Shown here one piece after another: positions 1 to 6,484 of a stretch of 22,476 bases of DNA. The position numbers and the translations under genes are program-made. Within the stretch, counting starts at the first letter, position 1. The number at the start of each line of letters is the position of its first letter. The notes beneath the pieces are model-generated. The model was given only the letters and a program-made list of their open reading frames with translations, did not search any database and had not been told where the DNA came from. The DNA lies in contig JAGGAG010000019.1 in the NCBI GenBank assembly GCA_017889745.1, forward strand, positions 1 through 22,476, read 5' to 3'. The stretch comes from Gemmatimonadota bacterium (GTDB lineage Bacteria; Gemmatimonadota; Gemmatimonadetes; Gemmatimonadales; GWC2-71-9).

Positions 1-297
1 CACCAGCACGCCAAACGCCGGCGCCGACTGCGGCGGCAGCGCACCATCGACCCCGATGACGAGGCCCGAATCGGAACGGCCGACGAGCGCGAGCAGCGCC
101 GGGCCCGCGGCGAGCCGGGCGACCGTGCGCTCGGGAAGGCGGGAGGGTGGCATGGAGAGGGTCTGCTGCGGCACCGTGAAGGCCTCGAGCACCGCGTTGG
201 GTCCCGCCAGGGCCGCAATGCCACAGGCCGGGTTGCCGCGGCTCTCGCCGCGGCCGCAGGCCGCGACCAGCAGTGTCGACATCAGGAGACGGCGCAT
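1..297 (-). CDS. Putative lipoprotein, 3' part outside window
   Basis: The first 99 codons of a minus-strand gene are visible, starting at the ATG at 295-297; the rest lies beyond the window edge. The start is preceded by a GGGGGA element. The N-terminus reads MRRLLMSTLLVAAC, a short positively charged, hydrophobic leader ending in a VAAC lipobox, so the product is probably a lipid-anchored envelope protein with Cys14 as the modified residue. The visible mature part is rich in Ala, Leu, Val and Pro and matches no family I recognise. It lies 22 bases after the beta-barrel protein gene on the same strand, so the two are probably cotranscribed. The lipoprotein call is fairly secure; the function is unknown. 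Confidence 0.6.
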   Translation of the reverse strand, partial: MRRLLMSTLLVAACGRGESRGNPACGIAALAGPNAVLEAFTVPQQTLSMPPSRLPERTVARLAAGPALLALVGRSDSGLVIGVDGALPPQSAPAFGVLV

Positions 298-319
298 GAA
301 TGGTCCCCCCGCTTTGACG

Positions 320-979
320 CTAGATGGTGAGGACGAGCAGGATCGCAAACAGGTGATTCTTGGGATCCAGCGGCGAGTCGACGAAGCTGGTGATCGCCTT
401 CATGTAGCGAGCCTCGAGACCGAGGCTCACGCCCTGGAGGTTCCATTGCACGCCGCCTCCCGCGAGCCAGCTCCACTCGACGGAGCGGAAAGTCTGGTCG
501 CACCCGGCGAGCGCGAGCGAGTCGGCCGGATTCGTGGTGGACACCGTACAGCCGAGGTCGAACCCCGCGCTGGCGCCGCCGAACACCACGGGCCGGATGC
601 CCCGGCCCCGGCCGGTCAGGCTCGGTGCGAACCGCAGCAGCAGCGGCAGCTCCAGGTATCCGAACTCGAGGGCGGTGCGCGATCCCGCCGCCGCGCCCGC
701 GACCGGGAAGGTGCCGCCCTTGATCGTGAGGTCGATTTCCGGCTGCAGCGAAATCCACTTGAACACCCGCGCCCGGAGGAAGAGGCCTACCCACGCGCCC
801 TGCCGGTCTTCCGTTTCTGCATTGAGGCTGTCGCTCGTCGTGGAGATATGGCTGCGCGCGTAGCCGACCTGGCCCCCGACGACCGTCCGGTCCCGTTGCG
901 CCTCCGCGCCGCCGGGGGCGGCGGACAGGAGCGCAAGGAACACGACGTGGAAGCATGGGCGCGGGCGCGGGATTCGCAT
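320..979 (-). CDS. Outer-membrane beta-barrel protein (PorT-like)
   Basis: The 219-residue protein begins with a signal peptide (about residues 1-27, cleavage near AEA-Q). The mature part has alternating amphipathic strands: a VGGQVGYARS opening strand, repeated aromatic and glycine-rich strands, and a final strand ending LLVLTI. This is the pattern of the small 'outer membrane protein beta-barrel' (PorT/OMP_b-brl) group in Bacteroidota and Gemmatimonadota. Such proteins sit in the outer membrane and are mostly of unknown function. I chose the ATG at 977-979 because the signal peptide starts there; in-frame codons further upstream run into the divergent gene and look non-coding. The truncated lipoprotein follows 22 bases downstream. 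Two Cys in the middle (GCT and AGC contexts) may form a disulfide. Confidence 0.7.
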   Translation of the reverse strand: MRIPRPRPCFHVVFLALLSAAPGGAEAQRDRTVVGGQVGYARSHISTTSDSLNAETEDRQGAWVGLFLRARVFKWISLQPEIDLTIKGGTFPVAGAAAGSRTALEFGYLELPLLLRFAPSLTGRGRGIRPVVFGGASAGFDLGCTVSTTNPADSLALAGCDQTFRSVEWSWLAGGGVQWNLQGVSLGLEARYMKAITSFVDSPLDPKNHLFAILLVLTI

Positions 980-1027
980 CGCCTGCAAGATACGACGGCC
1001 GCCGGGCGTCGGCAGGCGCCCGGTCGC

Positions 1028-1057
1028 TTGACGCGCCGAAGTCCCGGGGCATAGTGT
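1028..1057 (+). promoter_or_regulatory. Putative sigma-70-type promoter for the 1095 operon
   Basis: TTGACG (1028-1033) is followed by 18 bases and TAGTGT (1052-1057). The -35 matches the consensus at five of six positions and the -10 at four of six. The expected transcript start near 1064 gives a leader of about 30 bases before the SD-preceded ATG at 1095. The element lies in the divergent gap between the beta-barrel gene and the coiled-coil gene. Confidence 0.5.
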
Positions 1058-1094
1058 TCCGCGTCCTGCGCACTCCGGCGCAACAGGAGCCAGC

Positions 1095-1652
1095 ATGTTC
1101 GAGGGTCTCAAGGCACGCATGGAACGCTTTTTCGCCGATGCCACACCGCCGGCCGACCGCCGGGCCCAGGCGGGCGCGCTGCGCTCGGCCATCATCGAGG
1201 CCCGGGTGGCGGTGGCGGCCATGCGCGACGCCCTGCAGGCGAGTGAGCGTCAACTCGAGGTGGAGCGACGCCAGGCCGAGGACGCGGAGCGGCGCGGCAA
1301 GCTCGCGGGTGACATCGGCGATCTCGAGACGGTGGCCGTGGCCGAGAAGTACGCCGTCCGCCATCGCGAGCGGCTGGCCGTCGTCGAGCGGAGGATCGCG
1401 GTGCAGCGCGAGGAGCTGATGCTGGCCGAGCGGGAGATGGCCGAGATGACCGAGGCGCTGCGGGGCGCGCCCGGCGATGCCGCGGGCGACAGCGTGCGCG
1501 ATGCCTGGCGTGATCTCGAGGGCGCGGGCGGTGTCCGGCCCGAGACCGACGTGGCCGACGCTCTGCTGCAGGCGGAGATGGACCAGGCCCGCCGGAAGGC
1601 CGCCGTAGACGAACAACTCGCCTTCCTCAAGAAGAAGATGGGGAAGGAATGA
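1095..1652 (+). CDS. Coiled-coil protein of unknown function
   Basis: The 185-residue protein is almost entirely charged helix: long runs of Glu, Arg, Ala and Lys from about residue 20 to 125, with heptad-like spacing of Leu, Val and Ile, and no signal peptide or membrane segment. It is probably a cytoplasmic coiled-coil, loosely reminiscent of PspA-like helical proteins, but I do not assign it to that family. The ATG at 1095 is preceded by AGGAG at good spacing. The stop overlaps the start of the DUF1028 gene in an ATGA junction (1649-1652), which implies translational coupling. It is the first gene of a likely three-gene unit. Its C-terminus is very basic (LKKKMGKE). Confidence 0.65.
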   Translation: MFEGLKARMERFFADATPPADRRAQAGALRSAIIEARVAVAAMRDALQASERQLEVERRQAEDAERRGKLAGDIGDLETVAVAEKYAVRHRERLAVVERRIAVQREELMLAEREMAEMTEALRGAPGDAAGDSVRDAWRDLEGAGGVRPETDVADALLQAEMDQARRKAAVDEQLAFLKKKMGKE

Positions 1653-2680
1653 AGGGCCCGCTCACCGCTTACTGCTTACCACTCACGCTGCTTGTCCCGG
1701 CACTGCTGGTCGCCCAGCAACCGACGGTTCCTCCCCGGCATTTCTCGAAGCTCGCCCACACCTACAGCATCGTCGCCTGGGATTCCGTCACCGGCGACCT
1801 CGGCGTTGCCGTCGAGTCCAAGTTCCCGAACGTGGGCGGCATCGTGCCGTGGGCCCGGGCGGGCGTCGGGGCCGTCGCGACCCAGAGCCTGAGCAACACC
1901 GCCTTCGGCGAGCGCGGTCTCGAGCTGATCGCCATGGGCGCGAGTGCCGGGGAGGCCATGCGCATCGTGATGCACAGTGACACGATGCTGCAGGACCGTC
2001 AGGTGGGCATGGTGGACGCACGTGGTGGGGCCGCGAGCTTCACCGGCACGCGGACCTTCGACTGGGCCGGCGGCCGGGTGGGCACGCCGGGCACGCCCGG
2101 CGGCACGCTGGGCGGCAAGGGCACGGTCATCGTCGGACACGGCTATGCGGCGCAGGCCAACATCATGGTGTCCGACCAGACGGTGAAGAACCTCGCGGAA
2201 ACGTTCGAGCGCACGCCGGGAGACCTGAGCACGCGACTGATGGCGGCGCTCAAGGCGGGCCAGGCCGGAGGCGGCGACAAGCGGGGCATGCAGTCGGCCG
2301 CGCTCCTCGTTGTACGCAAGAATGCCGGCTACCTCGGCGCCAACGACCGGTTCATCGACATCCGGGTGTATGACGCGGTGGATCCGATCGCCGAGCTGGA
2401 GCGCCTGCTCGCGCTGCACGTGCTCTACTTCTTTCCCAGCCGGGATGCCGACCTGGTGGTCATCAGTCCCGCCGTCGTGGCACAGCTGGAGCCGATCCTC
2501 CTGCGCGAGCCCGCCAACCAGCCGGAGAAGTGGCTGGCCAGGCCGCAGGGAACCGCGAACCAGGCCTTCCTCGAGGCCCTGCGCAACTTCATGTACTGGG
2601 AGAACTACGACGTCCGCGTGCGCATGGACGGCAAGATCGACCAGGTCGTGCTCGCCGATATCCTCTCGAAACACCCGTAG
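1649..2680 (+). CDS. Exported DUF1028-family protein (Ntn-hydrolase-like)
   Basis: The 343-residue product has a hydrophobic leader (about residues 4-23, ending LLVAQQ) followed by a DUF1028 domain from about residue 37 to 240. Recognisable family blocks are HTYSIVAWD, GDLGVAVESKF, VPWARAGVGAVATQS, RQVGMVDARGG and GHGYAAQANIM. Known family members adopt an N-terminal-nucleophile hydrolase-like fold, and their enzymatic role is not settled. The leader suggests export to the periplasm, where most DUF1028 proteins lack one. About 100 further C-terminal residues, rich in Leu and aromatics, are less familiar. The ATG at 1649 is coupled to the upstream stop, with GGGGAAGGA just before it. The POT transporter begins 27 bases downstream, so peptide or amide hydrolysis feeding uptake is a reasonable inference. 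The leader is partly encoded by degenerate heptamer repeats. Confidence 0.8.
   Translation: MKGPLTAYCLPLTLLVPALLVAQQPTVPPRHFSKLAHTYSIVAWDSVTGDLGVAVESKFPNVGGIVPWARAGVGAVATQSLSNTAFGERGLELIAMGASAGEAMRIVMHSDTMLQDRQVGMVDARGGAASFTGTRTFDWAGGRVGTPGTPGGTLGGKGTVIVGHGYAAQANIMVSDQTVKNLAETFERTPGDLSTRLMAALKAGQAGGGDKRGMQSAALLVVRKNAGYLGANDRFIDIRVYDAVDPIAELERLLALHVLYFFPSRDADLVVISPAVVAQLEPILLREPANQPEKWLARPQGTANQAFLEALRNFMYWENYDVRVRMDGKIDQVVLADILSKHP
1661..1688 (+). repeat. Degenerate tandem heptamer, four copies, inside signal-peptide coding sequence
   Basis: Four consecutive seven-base units are visible: CTCACCG, CTTACTG, CTTACCA and CTCACGC, consensus roughly CTYACYR. Because seven is not a multiple of three, the repeat passes through all frames while encoding the leader residues around LTAYCLPLTL. 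A two-copy version follows the same gene at 2685-2698. Confidence 0.6.
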
Positions 2681-2684
2681 CCGG

Positions 2685-2698
2685 CTCACCGCTCACCC
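2685..2698 (+). repeat. Two-copy heptamer (CTCACCG, CTCACCC)
   Basis: Two adjacent seven-base units match the consensus of the array at 1661-1688. They fill most of the 27-base gap between the DUF1028 stop and the GTG start of the POT gene; the SD-like AGGG of the POT gene begins one base downstream. Confidence 0.5.
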
Positions 2699-2707
2699 AG
2701 GGTCCCC

Positions 2708-4087
2708 GTGACTGCCATTCCCTCGCCCGCCGCCTTCCCCACCAAGCAGCCGCGCGGACTGGCGCTCCTGTTCTTCACCGAGATGTGGGAGCGTTTTTCC
2801 TACTACGGCATGCGCGCCCTGCTGATTCTCTACCTCATCGACACGGCAACGGGGGGATTCGGCTGGACGCAGGAAAGGGCGAGCCGGCTCTACGGATGGT
2901 ATACCGGGCTGGTCTACCTCACGCCCATCCTCGGGGGGTGGCTTGCCGACCGCTATCTCGGCACGGCGAAGTCGCTCATCATCGGCGGCATCGTGATCGC
3001 GCTCGGGCACTTCACCATCGCGGCCGACACCCACGTCACGTTCTTCGCCGGGCTGGTGCTCATCGTCATCGGCACCGGCTTCTTCAAGGCGAATGTCTCG
3101 ACGCTGGTGGGGCAGTTGTACCGGGAGCACGACCCGCGTCGTGACGCCGGGTTCACGATCTTCTACATCGGCATCAATTCCGGCGCCTTCATCGGGCCGC
3201 TCATCTGCGGCTGGCTGGCGGCCAACCCGAAATACGGCTGGTCCTGGGGCTTCGGCGCGGCCGGCGTCGGCATGGCGCTGGGCGTGCTCTGCTTCCTGCT
3301 GCTGCGCAAGAAGTACCTCGGGGATACCGGCATGCGGCCCATGTCCCACGGACTGTCGGAGGCGGGGCGGCCGGCGGCAGCGGCCCCGCTCACGAAGGAG
3401 GAGAAGGATCGCGTCCTCGCAATCATTGTCGTCGTGTTCTTCGTCGCGTTCTTCTGGCTCGCCTTCGAGCAGGCGGGGTCGTCCCTCAACGTCTTCGCCC
3501 AGCAGAAGACGCAGCGCGCGGTCAGCGGGTGGCTCGGCAGCATCGTGCCGAATGGCGAGATTCCCGCCGCGTGGTTCCAGTCGGTCGGCCCCTTCTTCAT
3601 CCTGACGCTCGCGCCGGTTTTTGCCGTGCTCTGGAACCGGATGGGAACGCGCCAGCCCAGCACTCCGGTCAAGATGACCTGGGGCCTCTTCCTCCTCGGT
3701 CTCGGCTTCGTGGTGATCACGGCCGGGGCGTACCTGGCCGGCGCGAGTGGGCTCGCGAGCCCCTTCTTCCTGATCACGCTCTACTTCCTGCACACGTGTG
3801 GCGAACTCATGGTATCGCCCGTGGGCCTGTCGTTCGTGACCAAGGTGGCGCCCGCCAAGATCGCGTCGATGATGATGGGCGTCTGGTTCCTCTCCAACTT
3901 CTCGGCGAACCTGGTCGGCGGTTACATCGCGGGAACGGTGCAGAAGGTGGCGCGCGGGGAAGTATTCACGCTGCTCGGCGGGCAAGCCGACTTCTTCCTG
4001 ATCTTCGTGCTGACCTCGTTCGCGGCCTGCGCGCTCCTGCTGGTGCTGACACCGATGCTCAACCGCCTCATCCACGGACGCGGCTAG
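2708..4087 (+). CDS. POT/PTR2-family proton-coupled oligopeptide transporter
   Basis: The 459-residue inner-membrane protein is of normal length for bacterial POT (MFS) transporters, which import di- and tripeptides with protons. Diagnostic features are the ExxERF motif in helix 1 (TEMWERFSYYGMRALL, residues 24-39), GWLADRYLG in the loop after helix 2, a conserved Lys in GTGFFKANVSTLVGQLY, and the PTR2 signature FYIGINSGAFIGPL. The C-terminal half has the family's FxxxEQAGSSLN-like segment and LYFLHTCGELMVSPVGLS. The start is GTG at 2708, with AGGG five bases upstream. It is the last gene of the coiled-coil/DUF1028 unit. Its stop codon directly abuts the stop codon of the convergent CGNR gene, leaving no intergenic base. 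The exact substrate cannot be read from sequence. Confidence 0.93.
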   Translation: MTAIPSPAAFPTKQPRGLALLFFTEMWERFSYYGMRALLILYLIDTATGGFGWTQERASRLYGWYTGLVYLTPILGGWLADRYLGTAKSLIIGGIVIALGHFTIAADTHVTFFAGLVLIVIGTGFFKANVSTLVGQLYREHDPRRDAGFTIFYIGINSGAFIGPLICGWLAANPKYGWSWGFGAAGVGMALGVLCFLLLRKKYLGDTGMRPMSHGLSEAGRPAAAAPLTKEEKDRVLAIIVVVFFVAFFWLAFEQAGSSLNVFAQQKTQRAVSGWLGSIVPNGEIPAAWFQSVGPFFILTLAPVFAVLWNRMGTRQPSTPVKMTWGLFLLGLGFVVITAGAYLAGASGLASPFFLITLYFLHTCGELMVSPVGLSFVTKVAPAKIASMMMGVWFLSNFSANLVGGYIAGTVQKVARGEVFTLLGGQADFFLIFVLTSFAACALLLVLTPMLNRLIHGRG

Positions 4088-4672
4088 CTACGATGCCGCC
4101 CGCCGCCGCGCCTGGTGCCGGCGGGCCTTGGCGCGATTGCCGCAGGTCTCCATGTCGCACCATCGCCTCGACCCGTTCCTGGTGCAGTCGAGGTAGAGGC
4201 GACCGCAGCGTTCGGCGGCGCATTCGCGGAGCCGCGACAGGTCGGGCGACGAGAGCAGGTGGATGGCGGAGCGGAGCACCGGGCGCAGCGGGTCGGGGTG
4301 AGGGCCGGAAGGTATCGTGAGCGCGATGCCGTCGGCCCCTGGTGTGAGGGCGAAGGTTGCTGGCGCGTCGGCGATTGCCGCATTGACCAGGGCAATGCTC
4401 GCCTCGGGCGGCTGCTCTCGCCGGGCTGCCGACCTGAGGCAGTCATGCAGGGCCCGGCGGAAGGCCCACGCCCGGCCGAGTCCCCGGCGCCGTGCATCCG
4501 CGTCGGCGGCGGCCTCCTCTCTCAACTGCTCCGCTTCGCTCTCCCCCAGTACCCCCCGGTCAAGCGCCCAATCGAGCAATTGGCCATATCCGCGAATCTG
4601 TTCGTCGCGGACCATTTCGAGGCCGTCCCACGTAACGGTGTTGACGAAGTCGAGGCAGAGGCTGTCCGTCAA
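4088..4672 (-). CDS. CGNR zinc-finger (ABATE domain) putative transcriptional regulator
   Basis: The 194-residue protein has the two-part layout of the CGNR family. The N-terminal ABATE region (about 1-140) starts with the typical LCLDFVNTV block. The C-terminal CGNR finger has Cys151 and Cys156 (CAAERC), then RRWCDMETCGNR with Cys172 and Cys177, and a basic tail KARRHQARRR suited to DNA binding. Family members are thought to be DNA-binding regulators with a ligand-binding N-terminal part. The start is TTG at 4670-4672: no ATG or GTG lies in frame before the upstream stop, the family N-terminus begins here, and GAAGG sits just upstream. A near-consensus promoter and a perfect inverted repeat lie directly in front, so autoregulation is likely. 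The GNAT gene is upstream on the same strand. Confidence 0.88.
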   Translation of the reverse strand: MTDSLCLDFVNTVTWDGLEMVRDEQIRGYGQLLDWALDRGVLGESEAEQLREEAAADADARRRGLGRAWAFRRALHDCLRSAARREQPPEASIALVNAAIADAPATFALTPGADGIALTIPSGPHPDPLRPVLRSAIHLLSSPDLSRLRECAAERCGRLYLDCTRNGSRRWCDMETCGNRAKARRHQARRRAAS

Positions 4673-4673
4673 G

Positions 4674-4701
4674 TAACCTTCAATAGTGTGTTTGAAGGTT
4701 A
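4674..4701. promoter_or_regulatory. Perfect 10-bp inverted repeat, probable operator of the CGNR gene
   Basis: TAACCTTCAA (4674-4683) and TTGAAGGTTA (4692-4701) are exact reverse complements separated by eight bases. The repeat begins one base after the -10 box and ends one base before the TTG start, covering the probable transcript start and the SD. It could be a repressor site, or in the mRNA a hairpin that hides the SD; both would lower expression of the regulator. Confidence 0.75.
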
Positions 4702-4702
4702 A

Positions 4703-4731
4703 GTATTACAGCAGTTGGCTGAAACCGTCAA
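4703..4731 (-). promoter_or_regulatory. Near-consensus sigma-70-type promoter of the CGNR gene
   Basis: On the minus strand TTGACG (4726-4731) is followed by exactly 17 bases and TAATAC (4703-4708). The first box matches the consensus at five of six positions and the second at four of six, with optimal spacing. The predicted transcript starts near 4696, inside the palindrome, giving a leader of about 24 bases. The region is much more AT-rich than its surroundings. Confidence 0.75.
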
Positions 4732-4746
4732 TACAGCTTTAGATGG

Positions 4747-5283
4747 TTACTCGCCGTTATCGGCGGCAAACAAGTACACGTCGCCCACCTCCTCATCCCA
4801 GGTCGTCCCGATCCGCCGCATCCCGATCCGCTCCGCGACCCGGATTGCCTTCTCGTTCCAGGGGGGGATCGTCGCTGCCACCCGCACCACCCCCGGCTGC
4901 CGCAGCGCCCACTCCGTCAGTCCCTGCGCCGCCTCGCTCGCGTAGCCCTTTCTCTCGAAGCCGGGATATGTCGCGTAGCCGATGATGACGGTCCCCTCCT
5001 CGTTGGGCGGACCGCCGAGCCCGACGCAGCCGATGGCCTGCCCGGTGTCCCGTCGGGTCACCACCCAGCTCCACCAGCCGATCTGCGACGGATCCTTACG
5101 GAGCCGGTCGCGCAGGTCGGGCAGCATGTCTTCCATGAGCGGCGGTGGTGCGAGCGGCTGGGGAAAGGCACTGGCCGTGATGGCGTTGAGCCGGAGCGCG
5201 TTGCCGCTGAGCAGCGCGTCGATCGCGTCGGGTGTGAAGACAGTCAGGGTCAGGCGCTCGGTGCGGATCGTCGGGAGGGTCAT
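4747..5283 (-). CDS. GNAT-family N-acetyltransferase (RimJ/RimL-like)
   Basis: The 178-residue protein has the layout of RimJ/RimL-type GNAT enzymes, which transfer acetyl from acetyl-CoA to amines. It opens with TIRTERLTLTVFT (strand 1) and has a central strand with IGCVGLGG and GYATYPGFERKGYASEAAQGLTEW split across motif A, where the R-K-G-Y-A segment binds the CoA pyrophosphate. It continues with PPWNEKAIRVAERIGMRRIG (motif B, with Asn before the helix). The substrate is unknown. I chose the ATG at 5281-5283 because the family N-terminus starts there; upstream in-frame codons run into the divergent oxygenase gene. It lies 74 bases upstream of the CGNR gene on the same strand, but that gene has its own promoter. 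The two may still share readthrough transcripts. Confidence 0.88.
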   Translation of the reverse strand: MTLPTIRTERLTLTVFTPDAIDALLSGNALRLNAITASAFPQPLAPPPLMEDMLPDLRDRLRKDPSQIGWWSWVVTRRDTGQAIGCVGLGGPPNEEGTVIIGYATYPGFERKGYASEAAQGLTEWALRQPGVVRVAATIPPWNEKAIRVAERIGMRRIGTTWDEEVGDVYLFAADNGE

Positions 5284-5339
5284 CGCAGCACGCTTCTCGG
5301 GAAGAAGGCCAGGGCGTACATTCGTCGGTGATGGGACAT

Positions 5340-5369
5340 AGTATACGCCTCGGAGGTTCACGGTGACCA
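5340..5369 (-). promoter_or_regulatory. Putative promoter of the GNAT gene
   Basis: On the minus strand TGGTCA (5364-5369), an 18-base spacer and TATACT (5340-5345) resemble -35 and -10 boxes (four and five of six matches). The -35 overlaps the first codons of the divergent oxygenase gene. GTATAC at 5341-5346 is self-complementary and could also contribute to an opposing -10. Confidence 0.4.
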
Positions 5370-6481
5370 CCTTTCTCAGGACAACGTCGCTCTCCACGCA
5401 CGGGGCCTTCACGCTCCCCCAGCGCGACTACATGAGCATCGCGGTATTCCGGGAGGAGCAGGAGCACATCTTCGCCAGCCGGTGGCTCTGCGTCGGGCGC
5501 GAGGAACTGGTGGCGAAGCCGGGCCAGTACATGCTCGTGGAGATCGGGGTCGAGAGCCTCATCGTCGTCCGCGACCGCAAGGGCACTGTGCGCGCCCTCT
5601 ACAATGTCTGCCGCCATCGCGGCACACGCCTTTGCGAGGAACCCTGCGGGGAGCTGTCCGAGACGATCCAGTGTCCGTACCACGCCTGGACCTATGGGCT
5701 CGATGGCCGCCTTATCGGTGTGCCCGATCAGCGTGAGCTCGAGGGATTCGACAAGGCCGACTATCCACTCATCCAGGCGCACGTCGCGCTGTGGGAAGGC
5801 TTCATCTTCATCAACCTTGCGGTGGAGCCGGAGCCGTTCGCCGAGGCGTTCACCCCGCTGCTGGAGCGGGTGGGCAAGTGGAACCTGCCGGCACTCAAGG
5901 TGGGACGGCGCTTCGAGTACGACGTGCGCGCCAACTGGAAGCTGCTCTTTCAGAATTACTCCGAGTGCTACCACTGCTCACCGCTGCACCCGTCGCTGGT
6001 CAGGCTCTCACCCCCCACCAGCGGCGAGAACGACCTCGTCGACGGTCCGATCCTCGGCGGGTTCATGACCATCACCGGGCAGGGCGGCAGCCTCACGCGG
6101 AGCGGCCGGGCCTGTGGCGTACCAGTGGGCGATCTCTCCGACGATGATCGCCAGCGGGTGTACTACTACTCGATCTTCCCCAACATGCTCCTGAGCCTGC
6201 ACCACGACTACGTCATGGCGCACACGTTCCAGCCGGTCGCGCCCGACCGCACGCGCATTGCGTGCGAGTTCCTCTTCCATCCGGACACGCTGGCGAACCC
6301 GGCGTTCGATCCCGACGACGGCGCCGGGTTCTGGGACGGTGTCAACCGCGAGGACTGGCACATCTGCGAGATGGCACAGGCCGGCGTGCAGAGCCGGGCC
6401 TACCGGCCAGGGCCCTACAGCCGGCGGGAGAGCCTCAGCGCCGCGTTCGATCGCTACTACCTGAGCGCGATGGGCGAGTGA
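5363..6481 (+). CDS. Rieske non-heme iron oxygenase, alpha subunit
   Basis: The 372-residue protein has an N-terminal Rieske domain with Cys83-x-His85 (NVCRHRGTRLC) and Cys104-x2-His107 (CPYHAWTYG) binding the [2Fe-2S] cluster. The C-terminal catalytic domain carries the mononuclear iron motif NYSECYHCSPLHP: His204 and His209, with Asp331 (NREDW) as likely third ligand and Glu201 as likely bridge between the two metal centres. The bridging Glu and the tail DWHICEMAQAGVQS with YRPGPYS recall the oxygenases acting on quaternary amines (choline, glycine betaine, carnitine), but the substrate is not certain. The GTG start at 5363 has GGAGG six bases upstream. No reductase, ferredoxin or beta subunit gene is adjacent, so electrons must come from elsewhere. 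It ends three bases from the convergent kinase gene. Confidence 0.92.
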   Translation: MTTFLRTTSLSTHGAFTLPQRDYMSIAVFREEQEHIFASRWLCVGREELVAKPGQYMLVEIGVESLIVVRDRKGTVRALYNVCRHRGTRLCEEPCGELSETIQCPYHAWTYGLDGRLIGVPDQRELEGFDKADYPLIQAHVALWEGFIFINLAVEPEPFAEAFTPLLERVGKWNLPALKVGRRFEYDVRANWKLLFQNYSECYHCSPLHPSLVRLSPPTSGENDLVDGPILGGFMTITGQGGSLTRSGRACGVPVGDLSDDDRQRVYYYSIFPNMLLSLHHDYVMAHTFQPVAPDRTRIACEFLFHPDTLANPAFDPDDGAGFWDGVNREDWHICEMAQAGVQSRAYRPGPYSRRESLSAAFDRYYLSAMGE

Positions 6482-6484
6482 AGG

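Noticed and set aside
1002..1023. CCGGGCG-N8-CGCCCGG inverted repeat upstream of the beta-barrel gene
   Set aside because: Short GC arms are common by chance at this base composition and no promoter boxes line up convincingly with it.
2693..4075. A long minus-strand reading frame opposite the POT gene
   Set aside because: It is low-complexity (Glu, Arg, His, Asp) and mirrors the codon pattern of the transporter, as expected for GC-rich antisense frames.
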